64,000 nucleotides of DNA. Origin: Bacteroidota bacterium. Its GTDB lineage: Bacteria; Bacteroidota; Bacteroidia; Sphingobacteriales; Sphingobacteriaceae. The stretch lies in the NCBI GenBank assembly GCA_013285685.1, contig JABDHD010000002.1:28912-92911 (forward strand), in the 5' to 3' direction. Both the position numbers and the translations under genes were made by a program. A model generated the notes under the pieces. The model did not search any database. It was not told where the DNA came from and saw only the letters and a list, made by a program, of their open reading frames with translations. Positions within the stretch are counted from its first letter, which is position 1; every line of letters starts with the position of its first letter. This document shows, in pieces, positions 16,345 to 25,133 of the stretch.

Positions 16345-16485
16345 TTCGCCTGCTCCCGCAGCAATTTTTCGCTGCCGTCCCGATTTATCGGGATGGCCGG
16401 CGTGCTAAGTAACCGCCACGCAGGCTGACCATGCGCTAGTTTTCCAATATCAAAGCGTAAGCATAGTTTATTACCGGTCAAAGGG
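16345..16485 (+). repeat. Dispersed ~140-bp repeat, copy B
   Basis: It is homologous to 12617-12760 in the same orientation, with the same ordered landmarks (cccgatttatcgggatggcc, gctaagtaaccgcca, tagttttccaatatcaaagc). It is followed at 16518-16535 by an inverted fragment of the acaggtaa motif. Confidence 0.75.
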
Positions 16486-16536
16486 CCACAAGCCGGGAGG
16501 CTTGCGGTTGCGACCGAAGCTAACAGGTAATAGACT

Positions 16537-17028
16537 TTATAAATTACCCCGGGGATATTTTTCTGCAGCCTTCCGGGTTTCATACAGATAATTTACCACG
16601 GCGGTGTAAATATCAGCGGGGTCGCCTGCTATCCAGTCCAGGTCTATCCTTACATGTTTCGTTTCAGCGGTATCGCTTAAAGCTATGTCCAGGTACTGCT
16701 GCGTACCGCTGCGATTGGCCGCCTTTGTTTCAATGTCGCCGATTGTTTTCCAGGGGATAGTAATGTTTTTAGGCTTAAAAACCAACTCAGCGGGTGTTAG
16801 TTCCAGTACCGTTTCCTGCTGCATTGCAGGCCTTAGCCGCATGGTGTACAAATAAAGGATGTAAGTAAACACGCCAAGGTCAAGTACTATCATTATCCAC
16901 AAATAAGGGTCGCTGACTGCTTTCGTGTGGGCAATCATATTATAGGTGATGACCGCCATAAATCCGGCGCTGATCAGCATCGTTTGCACAGTTGACTTTT
17001 TATTATAGAGGAAGGTTTCCGTTGTCAT
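16537..17028 (-). CDS. Membrane protein with two TM helices and PH-like domain
   Basis: From the ATG at 17028 the product is 163 aa. Two hydrophobic segments (about 17-35 and 42-63) are followed by a soluble domain (LELTPAELVFKPKNITIPWKTIGDIE...) with the strand pattern of PH-like domains in small STM3941-type proteins. The upstream extension of the frame to 17199 is low-complexity and basic, and is rejected. The DUF1801 gene lies upstream on the same strand but ~150 bp away. Function is unknown. Confidence 0.68.
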   Translation of the reverse strand: MTTETFLYNKKSTVQTMLISAGFMAVITYNMIAHTKAVSDPYLWIMIVLDLGVFTYILYLYTMRLRPAMQQETVLELTPAELVFKPKNITIPWKTIGDIETKAANRSGTQQYLDIALSDTAETKHVRIDLDWIAGDPADIYTAVVNYLYETRKAAEKYPRGNL

Positions 17029-17176
17029 AGCGGTTAAATCAAATTGATTTCGAATGTAAGTTATTTTTCCGAAGTCGCGGGATCTTCGCGGGACTCGCGC
17101 TGCAACATGCAGCGGATGATGCAGCGGCCTCTGTGACACACTTCCGCTAAGACGGAAGATCATCCAAATCAATCCT

Positions 17177-17569
17177 TTATTTCTTTTTCCTGTTCGCAAG
17201 CATCGCTGGTATATTCACCGGCGCGCAATCAGCAACCAGGGCAGCCACTATGGCAATGGGCATTTCGGCGGCATCTGTAAAATTTATACAACCTTTTTGA
17301 AATTTGGCGGCAGGCAGCAGCGGGGTATATTTGGCATGTAAAGGCGCATTCATATACATCGGCAGGCAATGCAGCGATAGATGGCTTTTTACGCTGGCCA
17401 ATGCGTATTTCATGTAATTGCCTTCCTCATACATAATCATTTCTTTACCCATCATCGGTTTAATGGAAAAGGTTACATTCGGGTCATTAGCAATGATCGT
17501 TTCGTGCAGCGTGGTCATCAACTCCTGCCTGTCGGCCGGCAAACCGGCTAAAAATTCGGGTATGGTCAT
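17177..17569 (-). CDS. DUF1801 domain protein
   Basis: The 130-aa protein fits the DUF1801 (YdhG/frataxin-like fold) family: an N-terminal helix with ADRQELMTTLHETI, a SIKPMMGKEMIMY strand pair, an LSLHCLPMY strand, and a KGCINFTDAAEMP motif before the last helix. Some relatives have been described as iron-handling proteins on weak grounds. Here the sequence supports only the fold. The basic tail NRKKK is typical. Confidence 0.82.
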   Translation of the reverse strand: MTIPEFLAGLPADRQELMTTLHETIIANDPNVTFSIKPMMGKEMIMYEEGNYMKYALASVKSHLSLHCLPMYMNAPLHAKYTPLLPAAKFQKGCINFTDAAEMPIAIVAALVADCAPVNIPAMLANRKKK

Positions 17570-17829
17570 TTTAATGCATTGGCTGTGTTAAATTTACGTT
17601 TATTAAATTTCATTCGGATAATTGCGGTAATTAATTTCGGGATATTACAATGCCTCCCGCCGACTCAAGCCTGCACTGTACAGGCTGTAAGTTCCATGGG
17701 TTTAGATCAGGGGCAATTTCCAGCCTGCCTGCGCGAAAACATCAGGTGCTTTAATTTGTTATTTTACCAACTAACACCCGTCTCAATTAACTATAAAACC
17801 GGGTTAGGTGAGTGCAAACAATATCAAAT

Positions 17830-17979
17830 ATGATCAGGAAATTAAAATCAGGCAAATACCGCATTTATTCACGAAAGGTTGATCCCGAAACAAACAAACG
17901 CAGAAACCTCGGCACCTTCGATTCAATGGAAGATGCAAAAAAACACGAAAGGGAAATTCAATATTTCAAGCATCATTGA
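17830..17979 (+). CDS. 49-aa basic conserved small protein
   Basis: The frame starts ATG ATC AGG AAA and ends CATCATTGA. The product is 49 aa and very basic: MIRKLKSGKYRIYSRK, an NKRRNLGTF turn and a final helix EDAKKHEREIQYFK. Short proteins of this pattern recur in Bacteroidota and other phyla as uncharacterised hypotheticals. The GKYRIYSRKVDP...GTFDSMEDA plan recalls the arm-binding AP2-like domain of integrases, so nucleic-acid binding is a reasonable guess. No neighbour gives context. Confidence 0.7.
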   Translation: MIRKLKSGKYRIYSRKVDPETNKRRNLGTFDSMEDAKKHEREIQYFKHH

Positions 17980-18152
17980 TTTCCGCAAATGAATTTTTCA
18001 TTGCCACTGGGTTCGGCCAACCGACTTGGCGAGCTGAACGTTTTCCGCTTTAGCCGGATAATTTAGCCGCCATTTAACGCGCCAATTTTGGCTGAAGCCA
18101 ACGGCAATGAACTTTTCTGATCGTAAATCTTCGAGGCGTTTTTTAACAGCCA

Positions 18153-18734
18153 CTAAGCCTTATCTGATTTACTAACCGGCTGATATTCGAGCGTAAGCAC
18201 GCCGTTGTCAAATGTCTGCGAGTGTTTCAACGCAAATTTCTTTAATTCCAGGTTGTCATCAAAAATCTTCAACCCGCCGCCAACCACAACGGGAAATAGC
18301 ATCAGGTGCAACTCGTCGACGAGGTTGTAATGGAGCAGGGCCTTCACCAGGGTGGCGCTTCCGTAGACAAGAATGTCACCACCGTCGCTCTGTTTCAGCG
18401 CCGCCACGTCATTGGCCACGTCGCGCAGGATATGGCTGTTGTTCCACCCGGCCTTTTGCAGGCTTCGGGATACCACATACTTCGGCAGCCGGTTGATGGG
18501 TTCGCCAAACCCGGCATCCGTTTGGCTTGGCCAAAACCCGGCGAACACTTCGTATGTGGTTTTGCCCAATAGCAGGGCGTCCACGCCGGCCAGCTCATCC
18601 ATCTTGTACTTCCCGGTTTCCGGAGAGTTGTATTTAAACTGCCAGCCGCCATGCGGATGCGGGGTTTCATTGCCTCCGGGCGACTCCACAACACCATCGA
18701 GGGTGATGAATTCGGTAACGATAATTTTTCGCAT
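18153..18734 (-). CDS. DHFR/RibD C-terminal-like reductase, copy 1
   Basis: The 193-aa protein belongs to the dihydrofolate-reductase-like RibD_C family: RKIIVTEFITLDGVVESPGG at the N-terminus, LLLGKTTYEVFAGFWP (about 55-70), and DILVYGSATLVKALL followed by DELHLMLFPVVVGGG. These proteins have an NADPH-binding fold and mostly unknown substrates. It starts 12 bp after the SRPBCC gene and ends a three-gene unit that parallels the second copy at 19412-21301. Confidence 0.9.
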   Translation of the reverse strand: MRKIIVTEFITLDGVVESPGGNETPHPHGGWQFKYNSPETGKYKMDELAGVDALLLGKTTYEVFAGFWPSQTDAGFGEPINRLPKYVVSRSLQKAGWNNSHILRDVANDVAALKQSDGGDILVYGSATLVKALLHYNLVDELHLMLFPVVVGGGLKIFDDNLELKKFALKHSQTFDNGVLTLEYQPVSKSDKA

Positions 18735-18746
18735 GATTTGGTTGAT

Positions 18747-19241
18747 TTATTTGGTTAACAATCGATCCAGTTCGTTTAGTATCATGGTCATACCACCCTG
18801 GAAGCCCATTTTTATCATTTGTTCCAGGGTATCAAGGGTTTTATGTTTTATAAAAATGCTTACGGTAGTAATTCCATCCGCCTCAGTAAAATCCAAACTC
18901 CATTCAGAGCCCGGGCTGTCGCTGCTGACATTTTCATCCTTGTCGGTAAACAAGGAAATTTGTTCGAAATTCGATATTGGCGTGATCGAGGTATATTTCT
19001 GTACCGACCAGAACTCCTGGCCTTCGGGGCCGCACATTGCATAAACTCTTCGCCCGCCGGGTTCAAAGTTCATATGCCTGGTTTTGGAAGTCCAGGGTTT
19101 TGGCGCCCACCACTGGTCAAGTATCTCCTGTTTTGTAAAAGCATCCCAAACTGCTGATTGGTCAGCCTCAAATTCCCGTTTTATAAATACCGTGTTGGAT
19201 GATTTGTCAACGGTAAAATCAAATAGCAAACTGTTTTTCAT
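18747..19241 (-). CDS. SRPBCC (AHSA1-type) protein, copy 1
   Basis: The 164-aa protein has the AHSA1/START-like core: [20 protein letters not shown], the [21 protein letters not shown] signature (about 46-66) and the C-terminal [21 protein letters not shown] helix that closes the ligand cavity. It is close to the paralogue at 20484-20984. Its ATG overlaps the stop of a truncated ArsR gene (ATGA), as in the intact copy. Such ArsR-SRPBCC pairs are common in Bacteroidota and often sit with RibD_C and VOC genes; ligands are unknown. Confidence 0.9.
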   Translation of the reverse strand: MKNSLLFDFTVDKSSNTVFIKREFEADQSAVWDAFTKQEILDQWWAPKPWTSKTRHMNFEPGGRRVYAMCGPEGQEFWSVQKYTSITPISNFEQISLFTDKDENVSSDSPGSEWSLDFTEADGITTVSIFIKHKTLDTLEQMIKMGFQGGMTMILNELDRLLTK

Positions 19242-19405
19242 TTCTTATTTTTTTTGATGGTTAATAACACCTGGTCTAATTGTTTAAAGCGGCTTTCCCA
19301 AATCTTCCTGAATTGTTCCAGCCAATGGTCCAGCTCTTTCATCTTCTCAAAATTAGGTTGGTAATAAATTTCGCGCCCGCGCTGCGCGTGGCCCGCCAGA
19401 TTATC
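19238..19405 (-). pseudogene. Truncated ArsR-family regulator gene
   Basis: The minus strand encodes GREIYYQPNFEKMKELDHW, then [19 protein letters not shown] and a Lys-rich end. This matches the C-terminal ~50 residues of the intact ArsR protein at 20981-21301 ([19 protein letters not shown]...). The DNA-binding half is missing, and the sequence before GREIYY is unrelated and runs into the end of the RibD_C gene. The stop overlaps the next ATG, preserving the ancestral gene junction. Confidence 0.82.
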
Positions 19406-19411
19406 CCGCCG

Positions 19412-19954
19412 CTATTTCACATACCGCAACACAACAGCCCCCGACTTAAAAACCGTCGACTCAACCAGTTTTAATTTTAATTTCTCCTGCAGGTTGATCC
19501 CTTCAAACAGCCGTCTTCCTTCTCCGACAACTATCGGGACGATCACAAAATGATATTCATCGATCAGCCCAAGGGCTGCCAGTTGTGAAGCAAGGTCTAC
19601 ACCACCGGTAAAAATATTTTTGCCTGGTTGTTGTTTCAATTTAAGCACTTCGTCCTTGAGGTCCGTACGGACAATTGTCGTTTTTTCGTCGTCAGCGCTG
19701 TCCAATGATTGCGAGAAAACAACAATTTTCTCAACAGCATCAAATGCCTGGGCAAATTCGTCAGAAGGGTCTTCTTTCGCTGCATCAGGCCAATAAGGAA
19801 CCATCAACTGGTAAGTTATACGCCCGTATAAAAATGTATCGGCATCCCGCGTGAGCTGCGTAAAATACGCAAACGTATCTTCATCGGGATAGAATTTGGT
19901 ATGGTCGACACAGCCATCTAAGGACATGTTGATCGCGAAGACTAATTTTCTCAT
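19412..19954 (-). CDS. DHFR/RibD C-terminal-like reductase, copy 2
   Basis: The 180-aa RibD_C-family protein has RKLVFAINMSLDGCVDH, TFLYGRITYQLMVPYWP (about 40-56), KNIFTGGVDLASQLAALG and DEYHFVIVPIVVGEGRRLFEG. It should bind NADPH; substrate unknown. It is 14 bp downstream of the VOC gene and belongs to the ArsR-SRPBCC-VOC-RibD unit. It shares the family but not close identity with copy 1. Confidence 0.9.
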   Translation of the reverse strand: MRKLVFAINMSLDGCVDHTKFYPDEDTFAYFTQLTRDADTFLYGRITYQLMVPYWPDAAKEDPSDEFAQAFDAVEKIVVFSQSLDSADDEKTTIVRTDLKDEVLKLKQQPGKNIFTGGVDLASQLAALGLIDEYHFVIVPIVVGEGRRLFEGINLQEKLKLKLVESTVFKSGAVVLRYVK

Positions 19955-19968
19955 TTTGTTGATTTTTG

Positions 19969-20394
19969 TTATTGTCCGTCAAATTCCACAATCCATTCAA
20001 TACCATATTTATCTCTAAACATTCCTCCGTATGAACCCCAGGGACTGTCGCCAATCGGCCCTTCAGCAGCTCCGCCTGCCGATAGTCCATCAAATAATTT
20101 ATCTGCTTCTTCACGACTTTCAGCACTGATCGCTATTTTAGACCTGTTTTCGTTTTCGTTTACCCGTCCCAAAAATTCGGGAACATCATTGGCTATTAAC
20201 ACATTATGTTTACCAATAGGGAGAGCAATGTGCATTATTTTGTTTGCCTCACTTTCTGGTATCGGAAATTCGGCGCTTGCGATGTCCTTGAAGCGAACGA
20301 TCTTTGTGAACTCGCCGCCAAAAACTGATTTGTAAAAAGAGAATGCTTCTTCGGCATTTCCATTGAAGTTAATCCAGGGATTGATTGCTTTCAT
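19969..20394 (-). CDS. VOC family protein (PhnB-like)
   Basis: The 141-aa protein has the paired beta-alpha-beta-beta-beta modules of PhnB/3-demethylubiquinone methyltransferase-like VOC proteins: INPWINFNGNAEEAFSFYKS at the start, KIMHIALPIGKHNVLIANDVP in the middle, and PWGSYGGMFRDKYGIEWIVEF at the end. This subgroup usually lacks a complete metal triad, and its activity is not established. It sits between the SRPBCC and RibD_C genes. Confidence 0.9.
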   Translation of the reverse strand: MKAINPWINFNGNAEEAFSFYKSVFGGEFTKIVRFKDIASAEFPIPESEANKIMHIALPIGKHNVLIANDVPEFLGRVNENENRSKIAISAESREEADKLFDGLSAGGAAEGPIGDSPWGSYGGMFRDKYGIEWIVEFDGQ

Positions 20395-20483
20395 AATTTT
20401 TATTTTTAAATTGTTAGTTTTTCTACTTGCACTCTTCTGTTTTTAGTATCCACATTATCAGAGCGATTGTGAATTTTCTTTTA

Positions 20484-20984
20484 TTATTTTTGAGATAAAG
20501 TTGCCAATAATTCGTCCAGGTTTTCGAATTGCGCTGCACATCCCTGGATGGCGCCCATTTCAATCATCCTTTCCATTCGGGCAAATGATTCGTTATAAAC
20601 GGTAATGCTGACTTTTGTCGTGCCGTTTTGTTCGCTGAAAGTATAGTCCCAGTCAGAACCCGGCAATTCGCGGTTTTCATCCGCGTCTGCAAACGTATTG
20701 TAGGTTTTGAAATTGGTTTTTGGGCTGATGGCAGTATACTTCTGAACAAACCAACGCTCCTGCCCATCCGGGCTTACCATCGCAAAAAACCGGCGGCCAC
20801 CGACTTCAAAATTCATCACTTTTGTTTTGGTGACAAAGGGTTTAGGCCCCCACCATTGGTCGAGCAATTCGGCGGTTGTCCACGCTTCCCAAACCAGTTC
20901 CAGGTCAGCGTTAAATTCACGTGTCATGTAAACGGTCTTGTTTTCCTTGTCGACCGAAAAATCAAATAGAGGATCGCTGTTCAT
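20484..20984 (-). CDS. SRPBCC (AHSA1-type) protein, copy 2
   Basis: From the ATG at 20984 the product is 166 aa: [20 protein letters not shown], the signature [21 protein letters not shown] and a closing [23 protein letters not shown] helix. The ATG overlaps the stop of the upstream ArsR gene (ATGA), so translation is likely coupled. A longer open frame to 21044 only reads through the ArsR gene in another frame. It probably binds a hydrophobic ligand. Confidence 0.9.
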   Translation of the reverse strand: MNSDPLFDFSVDKENKTVYMTREFNADLELVWEAWTTAELLDQWWGPKPFVTKTKVMNFEVGGRRFFAMVSPDGQERWFVQKYTAISPKTNFKTYNTFADADENRELPGSDWDYTFSEQNGTTKVSITVYNESFARMERMIEMGAIQGCAAQFENLDELLATLSQK

Positions 20985-21301
20985 TTTTTCTGTTTTTTTA
21001 TGGTTGATAATAGATCGTCCAGTTGGCTGAAACGGGTTTCCCAAATTTTGCGGAACTGCTCAAGCCATTTGTCAATTTCTTTCATTTTGTCTATTTCGAG
21101 GTGATAGTAAATTTCCCTGCCTTTATGTTCCTGTTTTATCAGTTCGCACTCCGTCAAAATGCGCAGGTGTTTTGAAACTCCCTGCCGGGTAGTGTCGAAA
21201 TGTTCGGCAAGGGCATTCGGCGTCATAGCCTGTAAAGCAATTAAGGCTATGATTGCCCGTCTGGTCGGGTCGGCAATTGCCTGGTAAATATCTCTCCTCA
21301 T
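20981..21301 (-). CDS. ArsR/SmtB-type winged-helix regulator
   Basis: The 106-aa protein has the ArsR fold: [13 protein letters not shown] at the N-terminus, a recognition helix in [14 protein letters not shown] (about 43-56), a beta-wing in [11 protein letters not shown], and a C-terminal helix [18 protein letters not shown]. There is no obvious metal-binding Cys pair, which fits the non-metal ArsR subgroup that partners SRPBCC proteins. It heads the operon running to 19412. An imperfect inverted repeat just upstream (21325-21365) is the likely autoregulatory site. Confidence 0.9.
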   Translation of the reverse strand: MRRDIYQAIADPTRRAIIALIALQAMTPNALAEHFDTTRQGVSKHLRILTECELIKQEHKGREIYYHLEIDKMKEIDKWLEQFRKIWETRFSQLDDLLSTIKKQKK

Positions 21302-21324
21302 TTATGCTGCCATTTAATTCACGA

Positions 21325-21365
21325 AACCAATCGGTTGCAAATATATACGCAACTGTTCGGTTTCG
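21325..21365 (-). promoter_or_regulatory. Candidate ArsR operator
   Basis: aaccaatcggttgc (plus strand) is matched by gcaactgttcggtt after a short AT spacer (aaatatata), an imperfect inverted repeat of ~14 bp arms. It lies 25-65 bp upstream of the ArsR start. Binding is inferred from position only. Confidence 0.45.
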
Positions 21366-21401
21366 CAAATTTTTTAAAAAAAAATTTAAATCAGTAGAAA
21401 T

Positions 21402-21436
21402 AAAAAACCGGCGGAGAAATTATTCTCCGCCGGTTT
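21402..21436 (-). terminator. Intrinsic terminator of the esterase gene
   Basis: On the minus strand a stem of AAACCGGCGGAGAA with TTCTCCGCCGGTTT is followed directly by TTTTTTA. It begins ~20 bp after the stop of the esterase gene at 21459. Confidence 0.8.
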
Positions 21437-21458
21437 GACATAGTCGCCGCATTCGTCA

Positions 21459-22568
21459 CTACCTCACCTTCGCCGGCTGATAATCTTTCCAAAGCCACTC
21501 CAGCGCTTCGGGAAATGTTTGCTGCTTTACTTTATAATCAACATGCCTGGCATTGCGGGCAAAAACAAACTGGTAGGGATAGCCCTTAGCGGCCAGTACT
21601 TTGGCCATATTTTCATTAGCAAGCACCCAGTCGTGCATGTCGTCGCGCATTACGTTTGGATTAAAAAGGTCCTGGTCGCCTACCTCCATCCATATCCGCA
21701 AGGGTTTGCGCTGGCTTTTTGGGATGATGTCCTGGTGAAAACCCCATGCGCCGTGGGGTGTTTCCGGGTTCCAGGGCCATTGCTGATTGATATAAGTACC
21801 TGACCAGGTAAGTACGCGGTGATACCATTCCGGGTGGTACCAGGCCATGATCAGGGCGCATGATCCACCCGAACTTCCGCCCATGGTCGCACGGCCGTCA
21901 GGGTCTTTGGTTAGTTTTACCTGGCACTTGCTTTCCACCAGCGGCAGTACTTCGCTTTCAACAAATTCGGCATACAGGCCGCTCATGGTATCGTATTCCA
22001 GGCCGCGTTCGCTGCCCTGGGCATCGCCGCTGCCATTACCGATAGAGATGGCGATCATCGCCGGCACTTTGCCTTCGGCAATCAGGTTGTCCAATACCGT
22101 AAAAAGCAAATTGTCGGGCCCGTCAGCGCCAACGATAAACGGCGCCTCTGTACCTGCGACATACTGTTTTGGAACATACACGGCCACCTGGCGGGTGTAT
22201 GGCGCCGGATGGCTCGTAGTGACGATTAGCTTAGCCGGGTTTGCGGTATCTGGTACGCCGAAGGTATGCGGTTCCCGGGCAATGCCAGGGTAAATTTTGC
22301 TATCCTTTGAATCCATTGTAAAATGGAATATGGTCCCCTGCGGTACGTTGACCTGTACCGTCGATTCCAGTGCAGGATCATGTGTGGGGCCGATAATAAA
22401 ATTTCCATTGGCGCCGGGCGAAGGAATGGCGCCATCCGGCAATTCGGTTGCCGATACATAACCCGGCGTATGCGGATCGCGGATTGGCGGCTGGGCCATG
22501 GCCGGGTTTACTGCCCATATGACGAAAACCAACGCACCTGTGCGGTTAAATATTTTACTTAGCTTCAT
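21459..22568 (-). CDS. Secreted esterase of the enterochelin-esterase-like family
   Basis: The 369-aa exported alpha/beta hydrolase has a signal ending at NPAMAQ (26) and an N-terminal beta-sandwich/CBM48-like part (to about 120). The catalytic domain carries nucleophile Ser233 (GGSSGG), an acid in VGDQDLF and a His in ARHVDY. The family includes feruloyl/acetyl esterases and siderophore esterases. The leading RDPHTPGYV motif is typical of the polysaccharide-linked branch in Bacteroidota, so an acyl-glycan substrate is more likely than a siderophore. It is monocistronic with its own terminator. Confidence 0.87.
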   Translation of the reverse strand: MKLSKIFNRTGALVFVIWAVNPAMAQPPIRDPHTPGYVSATELPDGAIPSPGANGNFIIGPTHDPALESTVQVNVPQGTIFHFTMDSKDSKIYPGIAREPHTFGVPDTANPAKLIVTTSHPAPYTRQVAVYVPKQYVAGTEAPFIVGADGPDNLLFTVLDNLIAEGKVPAMIAISIGNGSGDAQGSERGLEYDTMSGLYAEFVESEVLPLVESKCQVKLTKDPDGRATMGGSSGGSCALIMAWYHPEWYHRVLTWSGTYINQQWPWNPETPHGAWGFHQDIIPKSQRKPLRIWMEVGDQDLFNPNVMRDDMHDWVLANENMAKVLAAKGYPYQFVFARNARHVDYKVKQQTFPEALEWLWKDYQPAKVR

Positions 22569-22757
22569 TTACTCAGATTTAAAGCAGGCGACTATTATCC
22601 TGCGTTTTAAATTTAGGGTTTATAATTGTGGCGTCAAGGCTTTGGGGATTAAATAAATCCACTATTTTTGAATAGGACTAAGCCCACCGGGCATTTTGAT
22701 ATTCGCGGGAAGGCTTATACAGTAAAATAATCCAATTCCAGTCATAACAACTCACAC

Positions 22758-24437
22758 ATGCGCCCTATCAAATCAGCTGTTTTAGCTGCCGCCCTTTTTA
22801 TTGCCTTTGTCGCAAATGCCGGCGCCCAAACCCTACCCGACTCCACGATAAAGAAGATAAATGCCCTGTTTAAACAATGGGATAAGCCGGGCAGCCCGGG
22901 TTGCGCGATAGGCATCGTGCGTAATGATTCGCTCATATTTGCTAAAGGTTACGGCCTGGCCAACCTGGAATATGGAATACTTAACACGCCCAAAACCCTG
23001 TTTCACATGGCTTCGGTTTCCAAACAGTTTACCGCTTACTCCATCGTGCTGCTGGCACAACAGGGTAAACTCAACCTCGATGACGATATCCGCAAATACC
23101 TGCCCTGGTTCCCTAACCTGGGCATTACCATTACCATACGCAACTTACTGAACCACACCAGCGGCGTGCGCGACCAATGGCAACTGCTGGCCACTGCGGG
23201 CACCCGCCTGGATGATGTGATCACCCAGGAGCAGATCATCAAAATATTGGGCAAGCAACAGGCGCTCAACTTTAAACCCGGCGAAAAATTTATGTATTCC
23301 AACAGCGGGTTTACACTGCTGGCCGAGATCGTTAAAACGGTTTCAGGCAAAAGCCTGCGCCGGTTTACCGATTCGGTGATCTTTAAACCCCTCGGCATGA
23401 TGGCCACTCATATCCACGACGACTACACAGAAATTGAGCCGGGACGTTCCTACTCGTACGACAGGAAAGACAGCACTCATTATAGCAACGCTATCCTGAG
23501 CTACTCCGTTGCGGGCGCCACCAGCCTGTTCAGCAATGTGGAAGACCTGGCCAAATGGGAGATGAATTTTTATCAATACAAAGTAGGAAGCAAGCAGGAT
23601 ATTGAGACGCTCACGACAAAAGGCCGTTTGAACGACGGCACCGTGAACGACTACGCGATGGGCATCAGCAATGATCTTTATAAAGGCAATAAACGGTACT
23701 CGCATAATGGAGCCGATGCGGGTTATCGTACTAATGTCATTATTTTTCCCGATCTGAAAATTGGGGTTATTGTTTTGAGCAACCTGGGCGATATCAATGT
23801 CAGCGGCAAGGCTAATGAATTGGCCGACCTGTTTGTCAAGGACAAAACTGCCACGGCCGCCAAAGCCGCTCAAAAACCAAAAACAGGAAAGGCCGCAGCC
23901 GAAGACCTGCCGTTTTTGAAAAAGATGCCTGGCGATTATATTACTCCCGAAGGCACTATTTTAAGCCTTGAACTAAAAAACGACAGCCTGTTTTACCACG
24001 TTGGCGCTGATGCATATTTATTAATTAAAGACTCCGTGCGCACTTATTGCATGTTTTACGCACCCGAAGTAAAATTTAAATTCAGCGCGGATAACAGTAA
24101 TGCTTTTGCGGTGACCACTCCTGGCGATAAGCTCTATTTTAGCCGATATGCTAAAACCGTGATCAAGGATGACCAGGCGCTGCAACCGTACACCGGCACC
24201 TATTACAGCCCGGAGCTGGATTGCAATTACCAGATCGTTTTAAAGGATCACCAGCTATATTTAACCAATGCCAAATACGATGATCAAAAACTGACCTTCG
24301 CAGGCAGCAATGATTTGCTTAACGATAACTGGTGGATGAACCATCTTGTGGTTACCCGCAACAGTAAAAACGCGGTAACCGGTTTTGAAGTGAACAGCGG
24401 CAGGGTAATGCACCTGAAGTTTGTGAAAACGAAGTAA
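22758..24437 (+). CDS. Serine hydrolase, class C beta-lactamase-like
   Basis: The 559-aa exported protein has a Sec signal (to AGAQ, 24) and a beta-lactamase/transpeptidase-like domain to about residue 365. It shows Ser86-x-x-Lys89 (SVSK), Tyr180-Ser-Asn (YSN) and His316-Asn-Gly in place of the KTG box. A second beta-rich domain (~380-559) ends the protein, as in many Bacteroidota serine hydrolases. The activity is probably esterase or D-aminopeptidase-like. Classical beta-lactam hydrolysis cannot be claimed. It is monocistronic. Confidence 0.9.
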   Translation: MRPIKSAVLAAALFIAFVANAGAQTLPDSTIKKINALFKQWDKPGSPGCAIGIVRNDSLIFAKGYGLANLEYGILNTPKTLFHMASVSKQFTAYSIVLLAQQGKLNLDDDIRKYLPWFPNLGITITIRNLLNHTSGVRDQWQLLATAGTRLDDVITQEQIIKILGKQQALNFKPGEKFMYSNSGFTLLAEIVKTVSGKSLRRFTDSVIFKPLGMMATHIHDDYTEIEPGRSYSYDRKDSTHYSNAILSYSVAGATSLFSNVEDLAKWEMNFYQYKVGSKQDIETLTTKGRLNDGTVNDYAMGISNDLYKGNKRYSHNGADAGYRTNVIIFPDLKIGVIVLSNLGDINVSGKANELADLFVKDKTATAAKAAQKPKTGKAAAEDLPFLKKMPGDYITPEGTILSLELKNDSLFYHVGADAYLLIKDSVRTYCMFYAPEVKFKFSADNSNAFAVTTPGDKLYFSRYAKTVIKDDQALQPYTGTYYSPELDCNYQIVLKDHQLYLTNAKYDDQKLTFAGSNDLLNDNWWMNHLVVTRNSKNAVTGFEVNSGRVMHLKFVKTK

Positions 24438-24478
24438 TATGCAGGACAATTGAGGCTTAGCTTATGCAGCCTGCGGAA

Positions 24479-24617
24479 TTTGGCTAAAGCCTCATCTTGG
24501 CAACTCTTTTATCCGTCGGTTAAAACCGACGGCAATGAAAGTAAAAAGGGCTATTCATTGCCGTCCCTTTTAAGGGACGGACAGGAAACAGAGCGTCAAG
24601 CGGCTTTAGCCAAAACT
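24479..24617. repeat. Nested-hairpin repeat element
   Basis: ttggctaaagcc (24480) pairs with ggctttagccaa (24602-24613). Inside are two perfect hairpins, ccgtcggttaaaaccgacgg and ccgtcccttttaagggacgg, separated by caatgaaagtaaaaagg. The whole is a ~135-bp palindromic element. A weaker relative (ttggctgaagccaacggcaa) is at 18090-18115. Confidence 0.75.
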
Positions 24618-24673
24618 AGCCGGTTAGCGACAATTTGCATTACATCCGGCAGCTGTTTCGGTCCAAAAATCGT

Positions 24674-24681
24674 TATTTTTG
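24674..24681 (+). promoter_or_regulatory. -7 box upstream of VOC gene
   Basis: TATTTTTG matches the Bacteroidota TAnnTTTG -7 element and lies 45 bp before the ATG of the VOC gene at 24727. A good -33 TTTG at the right distance is not evident. Confidence 0.45.
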
Positions 24682-24726
24682 AATATTCGGTAAACAATCC
24701 ATTTTTCAACAAGCAAAATCCCAACA

Positions 24727-25113
24727 ATGGCAAATCTCACCCATATCATGCCTTTTTTCATTGTTGAAAACCTGGCACCGTCGGTTTCATTTTATGTTGA
24801 TCAGCTTGGATTTGAAGTGCAGTTCATCGGCCCGGACGGCGACCCGTTTTGGGCTATCGTCGGCCGGGATAATATTTCTATCATGCTAAAAGGCATTGCT
24901 CCCGACGTAAAACCGCTGCCTAATCCCGCCCGCCATCCCTGGGCAGCCTGGGATGCCTACATTTCCACCGCCGATCCGGAAAGGTTATTTGAAGAATACC
25001 AATCGCGTGGCGTAGCCTTCAGAAAACCCCTCGCAGTTAACGGCGACCGTTTGCTTGGATTTGAGGTTGCCGACGCTGATGGCTACGTTTTGTATTTCGG
25101 ACGGCCGGAATGA
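24727..25113 (+). CDS. VOC family protein (glyoxalase/bleomycin-resistance type)
   Basis: The 128-aa protein has the two-module VOC fold: MPFFIVENLAPSVSFYVDQLGFE at the start, FWAIVGRDNISIML, and the closing GFEVADADGYVLYFGRP typical of bleomycin-resistance-like members. Glu and His positions for a metal are only partly present, so substrate and metal use are unknown. A 25-bp gap separates it from the lipoprotein gene downstream, which may be co-transcribed. Confidence 0.88.
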   Translation: MANLTHIMPFFIVENLAPSVSFYVDQLGFEVQFIGPDGDPFWAIVGRDNISIMLKGIAPDVKPLPNPARHPWAAWDAYISTADPERLFEEYQSRGVAFRKPLAVNGDRLLGFEVADADGYVLYFGRPE

Positions 25114-25133
25114 TAAATGGTAAAAATTGAGAG

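Noticed and set aside
16537..17199. Extended 220-aa form of the two-TM protein
   Set aside because: The extra N-terminus is basic and low-complexity and precedes a natural start at 17028.
17579..17833. 84-aa plus-strand ORF
   Set aside because: Composition and lack of any recognisable pattern suggest chance; it ends in the start region of the small basic protein gene.
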